Positions 24,682-32,222 of a stretch of 33,930 nucleotides of DNA are shown one piece after another (within the stretch, counting starts at the first letter, position 1; each line of letters opens with the position of its first letter). Under the pieces are notes generated by a model, which had not been told where the DNA came from, did not search any database, and was given only the letters and a program-made list of their open reading frames with translations. This DNA comes from Acidobacteriaceae bacterium (GTDB lineage: Bacteria > Acidobacteriota > Terriglobia > Terriglobales > Acidobacteriaceae). The stretch is taken from positions 1-33,930 of the forward strand of contig JANYKL010000123.1 in the NCBI GenBank assembly GCA_025361625.1. Direction: 5' to 3'. The position numbers were made by a program, and so were the translations under genes.

Positions 24682-25098
24682 ATGTCTAGACCATTTTTAT
24701 TGAAAAATAACAATTCTTCATCCCGGCCCTTCAAGATCGATCAAACCAAAATTGTGATCTATGAAACTCAGGCCGTAGTTCTGGCCTATCTAGGAAAACT
24801 ACTGAACGCGTGCGGATTCATTGTCAAAGGCGAAGTGGAACGAACCGAGAACTTGCGCAATGAGATCGCCAGAGTTGCTCCCCATGTGATTGTTGTTTCG
24901 GACGCCGATCCAAAACAGGCTCTAGAAGTTGTGCGCGAAATATCCGATTCGACAAACTCCCCGATCATTCTCTGTACTCTCGGAACTGTTCCCGAAGAAC
25001 AATCGCAACTGGAACTCATGGGAGTGGCGGCTGTAGTCCCTCGCACCGAGACCGAGATCGGGGGCATCATCGGAGCTATTCACCGCTGTCGGGCCTAG
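24682..25098 (+). CDS. Degenerate response-regulator receiver-like protein
   Basis: 138-aa protein resembling a CheY-type receiver. The first strand reads TKIVIYETQ (residues 22-30) where receivers have the acidic pair DD, here only Glu28. Strand three is PHVIVVSDADP with Asp74 or Ser73 at the phosphorylation position. The last strand AAVVPRTETE has Arg121-Thr where the conserved Lys-Pro lies. So the phosphorylation pocket is altered and it may act without phosphotransfer, as a pseudo-receiver or a stand-alone signal-binding domain. There is no output domain. It precedes the glycosyltransferase by about 120 bases, so it could regulate surface-glycan synthesis; that is only context. No strong ribosome-binding site is seen before ATG 24682. 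Confidence 0.6.
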   Translation: MSRPFLLKNNNSSSRPFKIDQTKIVIYETQAVVLAYLGKLLNACGFIVKGEVERTENLRNEIARVAPHVIVVSDADPKQALEVVREISDSTNSPIILCTLGTVPEEQSQLELMGVAAVVPRTETEIGGIIGAIHRCRA

Positions 25099-25216
25099 TC
25101 GCGGCCCGTTTGTAGCGCTGACGTTTGCAACGATTTTGAGGAGTAGCTAAGCACGCTGTTGGATGTGGCGTAAGGTACACATCGAACCCTTCGATGAGGT
25201 TTGGCATCTTAGAAAC

Positions 25217-26368
25217 ATGAACTTGCTGGTCTTCTCACATTTGCGTTGGAATTTCGTTTTTCAGCGTCCTCAGCACTTGATGACACGCTGTGCAGTTGAC
25301 CATCGTTTATTTTTTTGGGAGGAGCCAGTTTTCGACGCAGGTGCCTCGTTCGTTGAGGTACGGGAGGTCGGATCCCAGATTAGAGTAGTTGTGCCACATC
25401 TTCCGACCGGCCTGACTGATTCTGAAATAAAAAATATTCAGGCGGCTTTAATACGCGAACTCATCACTGAATACGGTATCGATAAATATTCGCTGTGGTA
25501 TTACACGCCAATGGCGGTGGAGTTTACTCGAGACCTGCAACCTCAGGTAGTCATTTATGACTGCATGGACGAGCTGACTGCTTTCCGGGGGGCGCCACCC
25601 GGCCTTCGAGCGGCCGAAGCGGAATTGTTTGCCAAGGCCGACCTTGTTTTCACGGGCGGTACTAGCCTCTATCAAAGCAAGAACTCCCAACACCGTGCGG
25701 TTCATTGTTTCCCCAGCAGCATTGATCGTGAATTCTTTGTAGCCGCGCGGCGGCTTTCTACCGAGCCATCAGATCAGGCATCGATTCCACAACCGCGTTT
25801 AGGTTACTGCGGAGTGATTGATGAACGCATGGATCTGGATTTATTAGCGTCAGTATCCGACGCGCGACCCGATTGGCATTTTGTGATGATCGGTCCGGTC
25901 GTCAAAATAAATCCTTCGGAACTGCCCCAGGGTGCGAATATCCATTATCTCGGAGCGAAAGACTACAGTGATCTTCCCTCATACCTGTCAGGGTGGCAGG
26001 TCGGCCTCCTGCCATTCGCTCAAAATGAATCGACCCGCTTCATAAGTCCGACAAAGACTCCCGAGTATCTCGCCGCCGGCCTGCCAGTGGTCTCTACTCC
26101 GATCGCGGATGTCGTCACGCCTTACGGCCTCAAGGGGTTGGTTGAGATTGCTAAGACGGCTGAGGAGTTCATCGCCGGCGCGGAACGTGCTATTCGTTCC
26201 CGAAACTCTGCCAAACGTCTCGAAATGGTCGATGAGTTCCTTTCAGAGATGTCTTGGGATACTACCTGGGAGCAGATGAACCGTTTAATAGAAGCAACCG
26301 GCCGCGGAAGGCGCGTGCTGGCGGACGACGCGCTGACTAGCCGGGGCAACGCGGCAGCAGCAGATTAG
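25217..26368 (+). CDS. Glycosyltransferase of the GT-B/GT1-type associated with galactofuranose genes
   Basis: 383-aa cytoplasmic glycosyltransferase. The N-terminus MNLLVFSHLRWNFVFQRPQHLM is a recognisable signature of a group frequently encoded beside or fused to UDP-galactopyranose mutase. Further landmarks are LWYYTPMA, VIYDCMDELTAFRGAPP, ADLVFTGGTSLYQSK, CFPSSIDREFF, LGYCGVIDERMDLDLLA and, in the C-terminal nucleotide-binding half, LPSYLSGWQVGLLPF and SPTKTPEYLAAGLPVVSTPI with the acidic donor-binding position replaced by TKTPEYLA. I choose ATG 25217 by this N-terminus; the open frame extends to ATG 25163. It lies 8 bases before glf, so they form an operon that probably makes and transfers galactofuranose (Galf). 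Confidence 0.83.
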   Translation: MNLLVFSHLRWNFVFQRPQHLMTRCAVDHRLFFWEEPVFDAGASFVEVREVGSQIRVVVPHLPTGLTDSEIKNIQAALIRELITEYGIDKYSLWYYTPMAVEFTRDLQPQVVIYDCMDELTAFRGAPPGLRAAEAELFAKADLVFTGGTSLYQSKNSQHRAVHCFPSSIDREFFVAARRLSTEPSDQASIPQPRLGYCGVIDERMDLDLLASVSDARPDWHFVMIGPVVKINPSELPQGANIHYLGAKDYSDLPSYLSGWQVGLLPFAQNESTRFISPTKTPEYLAAGLPVVSTPIADVVTPYGLKGLVEIAKTAEEFIAGAERAIRSRNSAKRLEMVDEFLSEMSWDTTWEQMNRLIEATGRGRRVLADDALTSRGNAAAAD

Positions 26369-26376
26369 GGGCATTC

Positions 26377-27576
26377 ATGTTCGATTATCTTATTGTGGGA
26401 GCTGGTTTCGCAGGGAGTGTGCTTGCCGAGCGTCTGGCAAGAATTTCGGACAAAAGCGTGTTGCTGGTTGATCGCCGTTCGCATATAGGCGGCAACGCGT
26501 ATGACCATTACAACGAGCACGGAATTCTTGTGCATAAATACGGTCCGCACATTTTTCACACGAACTCGCGAGACGTTTTCGAATACCTTTCACAATTCAC
26601 GGAATGGCGACCCTACGAACATCGCGTCCTGGCGAGCGTTGATGGGCAATTGCTGCCGATGCCTATCAACCTCGACACCTTGAACAAGCTTTATGGGTTG
26701 AGCATGAATTCTTTCGAAGCCGAAAAGTTTTTGGAGACAATGGCGGAGAAAAAGCAGGAGATCAAAACGTCGGAGGACGTGGTCGTCAGCCGGATCGGGA
26801 GAGAGCTATACGAGAAATTTTTCAGGAACTATACCCGCAAGCAATGGAATATGGACCCATCAGAACTCGATGCCGCCGTTACTGCTCGCGTGCCCGTGAG
26901 AACTAATCGAGACAGCCGCTATTTTAGCGACACGTACCAGGCGATGCCGCTGCATGGATATACGAGGATGTTCGAGAATATGTTGGACCATCCAAATATC
27001 AAGATCTTGTTAAATGCAAACTATCGTGAGATCGGGAAGTCAATAGCCTACCGGCAGCTCATCTACACTGGTCCGATCGACGAATTCTTTGATTTTCGCT
27101 ACGGCGAGCTTCCATACCGGTCACTCAGATTTAAGCACGAAACCCTGAACAAGCCGAATTTTCAGACTGCAGCGGTCGTTAATTATCCGAATGAACACCT
27201 GTATACGAGAGTGACAGAATTTAAATACTTGACCGGGCAGGAGCACCCGAAGACCAGCGTCGTTTACGAATTTCCGCAGGCGGAGGGCGATCCTTACTAC
27301 CCGGTACCTCGCCCCGAAAATAACGCGATGTACAAGAAGTATAAAGAGCTTGCTGACTCTACTACCGGAGTGCACTTTGTCGGGAGGCTGGCGACCTATA
27401 AGTATTACAACATGGATCAAGTGACGGGCCAGGCTCTTGCCACGTTTAAGCGTATTACGGTAGCTAAACACCATGCGGTCGGTGCCGCGCTGCATGACCG
27501 TTTGTATACAAGCATTCCTGTTCAGACCGCAGCATCTGGAACTGCTCTCGCCGAACGCGAAGATGCCGCTGCGTAA
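26377..27576 (+). CDS. glf: UDP-galactopyranose mutase
   Basis: FAD enzyme converting UDP-galactopyranose to UDP-galactofuranose, the donor for Galf in cell-surface glycans. At 399 aa the length is typical. It has the FAD-binding GAGFAGSVLAERLA near the N-terminus, GGNAYDHYNEHGILVHKYGPHIFHT (in its GGNAYD and GPHIFH parts), the active-site segment FRNYTRKQWNMDPSELDAAVTAR, RYFSDTYQAMPLHGYT and the C-terminal GRLATYKYYNMDQ. The start ATG 26377 has AGGGG just upstream, overlapping the glycosyltransferase stop region. It is convergent with the galactose operon on the - strand, which could supply its substrate UDP-galactose. The last about 30 residues are poorly conserved. Confidence 0.95.
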   Translation: MFDYLIVGAGFAGSVLAERLARISDKSVLLVDRRSHIGGNAYDHYNEHGILVHKYGPHIFHTNSRDVFEYLSQFTEWRPYEHRVLASVDGQLLPMPINLDTLNKLYGLSMNSFEAEKFLETMAEKKQEIKTSEDVVVSRIGRELYEKFFRNYTRKQWNMDPSELDAAVTARVPVRTNRDSRYFSDTYQAMPLHGYTRMFENMLDHPNIKILLNANYREIGKSIAYRQLIYTGPIDEFFDFRYGELPYRSLRFKHETLNKPNFQTAAVVNYPNEHLYTRVTEFKYLTGQEHPKTSVVYEFPQAEGDPYYPVPRPENNAMYKKYKELADSTTGVHFVGRLATYKYYNMDQVTGQALATFKRITVAKHHAVGAALHDRLYTSIPVQTAASGTALAEREDAAA

Positions 27577-27640
27577 AAGGGTACGGGCTGGTAGGTCAAA
27601 CCGACGACAGGGTAGGAGTCCCAGAAGGCGTAAAACTGGT

Positions 27641-29902
27641 TCAGCGCCGGATTGATTTCATTTCGGGGAAGTCTTCAATAGGTTCGGAGTTCGTGTTTAT
27701 TCGGGTTTCACCTACGAAGCGACCCAAAGCATCTTCAAGGGATGGCAACAGCAACGCCCTTTCACTCGAAAGCGCGCTATTCGCGGGTCGTTGAGCCTGT
27801 AAAGGCAGATCTCTTAGTGGGCACTTCTCTAACGAATTCGTGGGGATCCCAGTTGCCAGCGCCGCCCTCTCCACGAGCGATGCCCAACTGATAACTCCAA
27901 CGTTAGCAAGATGCCAGATACCAGATTCCCCGTCGATGAGCAAATCCAGGCACATGTGTACAAAGTCGGGAACGTAAGTAGGCGAGAGCATTGTGTCTGA
28001 AGCAGCGACAAAATGTTCGCCTCGCTGTAACTTTCGCATGGCAGTGATGACAAAGTTATCCTCATCCCATGGCCCAAAAAGGGATCCCGATCGTACCACG
28101 AGCGCGGACGGCATCAAAGCGAGCACGCGCTCCTCTGTCTCCACCTTGCACATGCCGTAATAGTTGATTGGGTCAGGCGGGTCGCTTTCAAGGTAGGCAC
28201 CCGTCTTCTTCCCGTTGAAAACTTGGCCGTTTGAAAAAGTTACCAGCCGAATGTCGCGTTGGCGGCACTCCATCGCCAGCAACGCCGGCCCCTCGGTGTT
28301 TTCGCGGTAACAGCGACTCTTATGGGTTTCGGCCTCATCGATACGCTCGTACCCTTCCGCATTGATGATTGCCCATGGCTGAAGCGTGAATAACGCCTTG
28401 TGAACTGATCTGCGGTCGGCGATATCGAGATGTTGGCGCGAAAGCACATGGCAGGGAATCCCCCGGGCTTTGCAGACATGGGCGAAAGCTTGACCGAGCG
28501 TGGTTGAGCCTCCCGTAATTAAAACCGGCCGCACCCGCGCTGACGAATTTTCATCAGGAGAAGTACCGCGAGATATTGCGTCACCGTTTTCATCAACTGA
28601 AAAGCCGTAGATAAAACGTTCGGGACGCTTCCACCACCCCAGAACCTTGAGAATCGGATGTTCCGGAGTATTCCCGGCGGCCAAGTTTCGCATCATCTCG
28701 ACGAGCGCGGTAGGGCGCGGAGGTGACGAGCGGACGTCATACACACCGGGCTCGTAGTGGCCATCGTTGCGGGTAACAAGGTGGTTCCAGTCGAACGCTC
28801 CGAGAAGCGACCAAGCCGTAACCGCCAAAACTTCGGCTCCATCCTTTCTACATTGATCTGCAGCTTGCCAGACCTCCAGGAACCATCGTAACTGCTCCTC
28901 TCGCGTGCAACCGTTATGGCATTCAGTAATAGCGATCGGTAAGTGGTAGCGCGACCATGCCTCCATGACCAGAGCGCGAGGACCTGCCGCCCCATCTCGG
29001 AGGACTCGCGCGGCTAGAACGTCCGCATACTTATCCCGTCCGTTAGTGCCGTGGCTTTCTTCGGGATATCTCTGAATGTTTTCATCGAGGTAACGTTCCC
29101 CACTCAGATAATGATTTATTCCGATTACCCCGGGCGCCAAGGAATTATCGAGAAACCATTCCAACTCAGGTTCCTGAACGCCGGCCCAAATGAAATAGGA
29201 CCACATTGGATGACTGCGATCTACCATCCCAGACAACAAGTCGAAAGTGCACCAGCGGCGCTCGTTTTCAAAATCGGCCTGATATGAGAGCCTTGGCGAA
29301 CTGAAAACTTTCCCTAGATCATCTGTCTGAACGAGCCGAGCCGAGGAATTCACTTGTCGGATCGCTCGAATCGACAAGATCACGGCACGACACTGATTCA
29401 GCAGGGCGCGGGCGAATGACAAGTCGTCATGTTTGTGGGGATACCAATGCCCATACAGCGCGCTGAAGCGTGCAGTCGTTAGCGGTTCGTTGACCGGGGT
29501 GTAATCTGCGATCCAGGGATAGCGACGGGCAACTGCTGCTGCATAATCCGATAAGCGTTGAGGGAATTCCGGGTCGAGAAGATTGGTCGCGCGAGGGCCA
29601 CTGCCATGATGGATCAAGCCCACGACCGGCTTAATGGCAAACTTCTTCAGGCATTCTAAAGATGCGTCCGCCCAACTCCAATCAGCTCTGGCAGTACCAT
29701 CCGGCGCTGTCTCTTCCCAGAGTATTGGGTGCCGAAGCGCCTTGATTCCAAGGGACGCAAATCTCTCAAAATCAGAAAGTCGGTGCCGATGACCGGTCCG
29801 TATGAGTTGCTCGAAATACACTCCTTCAACGCGGTTGATCGTGCACTCAACCCCGCCCCATAGCTGAAGACCCGGCTTGCCGGGTTCCTGCTTGTTCCCC
29901 AC
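27641..29902 (-). CDS. Fusion of a GH1-type glycosidase and an RmlD-like reductase
   Basis: 753-aa two-domain protein. Residues about 12-405 look like a glycoside hydrolase family 1 barrel: acid/base Glu139 in TPVNEP, nucleophile Glu327 in ITECHNG (usually TENG) and TAWSLLGAFDWN. Residues about 457-750 resemble dTDP-4-dehydrorhamnose reductase: VLITGGSTTLGQ, FSNGQVFNGKK, Tyr582/Lys586 in YYGMCK, SPTYVPDF and ANVGVISW. The start is GTG 29902: it has AGGGAG at 6-base spacing and follows the galT stop by 13 bases; the open frame continues to 30130 but that part is galT in another frame. The joining of hydrolase and NAD(P) reductase suggests processing of one sugar, or that the hydrolase part builds or edits glycans. 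Its substrate is unknown. There is no signal peptide, so it acts in the cytoplasm. Confidence 0.8.
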   Translation of the reverse strand: MGNKQEPGKPGLQLWGGVECTINRVEGVYFEQLIRTGHRHRLSDFERFASLGIKALRHPILWEETAPDGTARADWSWADASLECLKKFAIKPVVGLIHHGSGPRATNLLDPEFPQRLSDYAAAVARRYPWIADYTPVNEPLTTARFSALYGHWYPHKHDDLSFARALLNQCRAVILSIRAIRQVNSSARLVQTDDLGKVFSSPRLSYQADFENERRWCTFDLLSGMVDRSHPMWSYFIWAGVQEPELEWFLDNSLAPGVIGINHYLSGERYLDENIQRYPEESHGTNGRDKYADVLAARVLRDGAAGPRALVMEAWSRYHLPIAITECHNGCTREEQLRWFLEVWQAADQCRKDGAEVLAVTAWSLLGAFDWNHLVTRNDGHYEPGVYDVRSSPPRPTALVEMMRNLAAGNTPEHPILKVLGWWKRPERFIYGFSVDENGDAISRGTSPDENSSARVRPVLITGGSTTLGQAFAHVCKARGIPCHVLSRQHLDIADRRSVHKALFTLQPWAIINAEGYERIDEAETHKSRCYRENTEGPALLAMECRQRDIRLVTFSNGQVFNGKKTGAYLESDPPDPINYYGMCKVETEERVLALMPSALVVRSGSLFGPWDEDNFVITAMRKLQRGEHFVAASDTMLSPTYVPDFVHMCLDLLIDGESGIWHLANVGVISWASLVERAALATGIPTNSLEKCPLRDLPLQAQRPANSALSSERALLLPSLEDALGRFVGETRINTNSEPIEDFPEMKSIRR

Positions 29903-29915
29903 TCTTCGCTCCCTC

Positions 29916-30941
29916 TTATAGCTCGCAAACCTCTCGCAAAAGCTGGGCAGCCGATTCCGGCGTAATATCGCGCTGCGGAGTGCCCAACATTTCGAAGCCA
30001 ACCATGAACTTTTTGATGCTTGCGGAGCGAAGAAGGGGCGGATAAAAATGCGCGTGCAAGTGCCACTCGGGATGACTTTCGCGCGTACAAGGTTGCTGGT
30101 GAAATCCCATGGAATAAGGAAAAGACACATTAAACAAGCGGTCGTAGGCTCTCGTAAGCTTGTTCAGGGTTTCCGCCAGTTGGTTTTTTTCGTCCTCCAA
30201 AAGATAGGAAATGTCAGCGATATGTCTACGACTGACAACAAGAGTCTCAAACGGCCACAGCGCCCAGAAGGGAACTACCACCACAAACCGTTCATTCAGC
30301 AACACGATGCGTTCTGAGTGTTTGGTCTCGACGCGGGTGTAGTCACAAAGCAAACAACTCCCGCTCTCGAGCAAATACTTTTGCATCGACTTTTGTTCTT
30401 TAGCGGGCTCATTCGGAATCGATTGCGTCCCCCAAATCTGACAATGAGGATGTGGGTTACTGGCGCCCATCATTGCACCGCGGTTCTCGAAGATCTGAAC
30501 ATACTGAATGAAATCCCGCGAACGGAGGTCTTTGAACTGTTCAATCCACATTTCGATTACGAGCCGGGTATCCTCTATGGCCATACCAGCCATAGTGAGA
30601 TCATGACGGGGCGAGAAACAACCCACTCTGCAGATTCCCCGCTCCGGGCTTGACACAAGCAAGTCTGAGCTGTTTATTTCACTATCGATGGCCGTGGCCT
30701 GCAATGCAGGGAAATCGTTGTTGAAAACAAATGTAGATGTGTACTTCTCATTCCTAAGTCCACCAAATCTCGCGTTTCCTGGACATAAGTAGCAGGATGG
30801 GTCATATTGCGGTTGAACATCAGCAGCCGAATCGTGAATCTGGCCTTGCCATGGCCTTTGGGTACGATTAGGAGATACTAAGACCCATTCGCCGGTGAGT
30901 TGATTAAGTCGGCGATGAGATGAATCGATTGGCTCTGACAT
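29916..30941 (-). CDS. galT: Galactose-1-phosphate uridylyltransferase
   Basis: Leloir-pathway enzyme exchanging UMP between UDP-glucose and galactose 1-phosphate. At 341 aa it matches the usual length of about 345 aa. Landmarks are GEWVLVSPNRTQRPWQGQ, zinc-site CYLCPGN (Cys50, Cys53), FENRGAMMGASNPHPHCQIWG with the catalytic His166 in HPH, and GFHQQPC...EWHLHAHFYPPLLRS. It sits 45 bases after galK and 13 before the GH1-RmlD fusion gene. Both Cys50 and Cys53, and the downstream His residues, are kept, so it should be active. A galE epimerase needed to recycle UDP-galactose is not in this window. Confidence 0.95.
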   Translation of the reverse strand: MSEPIDSSHRRLNQLTGEWVLVSPNRTQRPWQGQIHDSAADVQPQYDPSCYLCPGNARFGGLRNEKYTSTFVFNNDFPALQATAIDSEINSSDLLVSSPERGICRVGCFSPRHDLTMAGMAIEDTRLVIEMWIEQFKDLRSRDFIQYVQIFENRGAMMGASNPHPHCQIWGTQSIPNEPAKEQKSMQKYLLESGSCLLCDYTRVETKHSERIVLLNERFVVVVPFWALWPFETLVVSRRHIADISYLLEDEKNQLAETLNKLTRAYDRLFNVSFPYSMGFHQQPCTRESHPEWHLHAHFYPPLLRSASIKKFMVGFEMLGTPQRDITPESAAQLLREVCEL

Positions 30942-30986
30942 GATTCTCAGCGAGTGACTCAGGTTGGGATTATAACGACGCGCGAG

Positions 30987-32210
30987 CTAGAGAAGGGGCG
31001 CTGGCTCGTTCTCATTCCAACTGCGTTCTAAACCGTGGTTCGCAATCCCCGCCCCATCCGAAGCCGAAGTGACGTAGACCTCAGGATCAATGTTTGTGGC
31101 TTGTTTATATTGTTTTGCAATAAGGGATTTGAAAAGATCTATGGAGTCGCTCTCAACGAGGTTAATGGTGCAACCTCCGAACCCGCCTCCGGTCATTCGC
31201 GCGCCGTGCAAACCCGGAATTCTACAGGCAAGATCGACCATTATGTTCAACTCAGGACAGCTCACCTCGTAATCATCTCTCAAACTGACGTGAGAGGCCT
31301 GCATGAGTCTGCCAACAGTGGAGAGGTCATTATTTTGGAGAGCTTCAGCCGCATGCAAAACTCGCGCATTCTCACTAACAACGTGTCGTGCTCGGCGTAG
31401 CAGTGTAGGCGACAACCCACCGCCGTACTCATCTAAATCGCCTTGCGTGATGTCGCGCAGGGCGCTCACTCCATCAATTCGATCCGCAAAATATCGGACG
31501 CACTCCTCACACTCCGAACGGCGCTCATTATATTTACTACTACCGATGGCGTGCCTTACCATGGTGTTGCAGATAACAAGACTAACGTTCTTCGGGATTG
31601 GAACGTATCGTATATCCAAAGTTCGACAATCAAGTAAAAGAGCATGGCCAGCACGACCGAACACAGATGAATATTGGTCCATAATGCCGCAATGCGCACC
31701 AACAAATTCGTTCTCAGCACGCTGACATAGTTTGGCTACGTCGACAGGTCCCATTCGAGCATCCATAAGGTCCAGCAGCGAGAACGCCACTGCAACCTCA
31801 AGAGCCGCCGACGAACTTAAACCTCCTCCGATGGGTACCCCGCCGTCTACAAGTAAGTTCGCGCCCTTCACGGAGTATTTCAATCGTTGAAACTGAAGTT
31901 CGACACCACGTATGTAGTCCGTCCAATCACCTCTTGGTTGTGGAAGGGCTTCAGATAAATCCAGAGCCGCGCTATCGCCTTCCTGAAGTGAATGCACTTT
32001 TAACTCAAATGTTTCAGTGGGCCCATAAGCAACCGCGACGTCAAAGCCGATCGCGGCGGGCAAAACGAATCCTTGGTTGTAATCCGTATGTTCCCCAATG
32101 AGGTTCACTCGCCCGGGAGCACGGAATATTCGCGACGCCCCTCCAAAGCAGGTTTCAAATGCCTTCTTCAGTTCTTGATCTAACGCCACGGCTTTGGCTT
32201 CTTGACTCAT
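30987..32210 (-). CDS. galK: Galactokinase
   Basis: GHMP kinase phosphorylating galactose at C1, first step of the Leloir pathway. 407 aa, slightly above the usual 380-390. Substrate motif GRVNLIGEHTDYN (33-45), phosphate motif PIGGGLSSSAALEVA and third motif MTGGGFGGCTI are all intact, and the catalytic Asp lies in CGIMDQY. The start ATG 32210 lies 12 bases downstream of the GH2 stop, so it is in one transcript with the glycosidase. A C-terminal tail after EVYVTSASDGAG is about 20 residues longer than in E. coli. Confidence 0.95.
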   Translation of the reverse strand: MSQEAKAVALDQELKKAFETCFGGASRIFRAPGRVNLIGEHTDYNQGFVLPAAIGFDVAVAYGPTETFELKVHSLQEGDSAALDLSEALPQPRGDWTDYIRGVELQFQRLKYSVKGANLLVDGGVPIGGGLSSSAALEVAVAFSLLDLMDARMGPVDVAKLCQRAENEFVGAHCGIMDQYSSVFGRAGHALLLDCRTLDIRYVPIPKNVSLVICNTMVRHAIGSSKYNERRSECEECVRYFADRIDGVSALRDITQGDLDEYGGGLSPTLLRRARHVVSENARVLHAAEALQNNDLSTVGRLMQASHVSLRDDYEVSCPELNIMVDLACRIPGLHGARMTGGGFGGCTINLVESDSIDLFKSLIAKQYKQATNIDPEVYVTSASDGAGIANHGLERSWNENEPAPLL

Positions 32211-32222
32211 GACACGGATTCG

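Noticed and set aside
29903-30130. N-terminal 76 residues of the longest fusion-protein frame
   Set aside because: This part is the 3' end of galT in another frame; GTG 29902 with AGGGAG is the better start.
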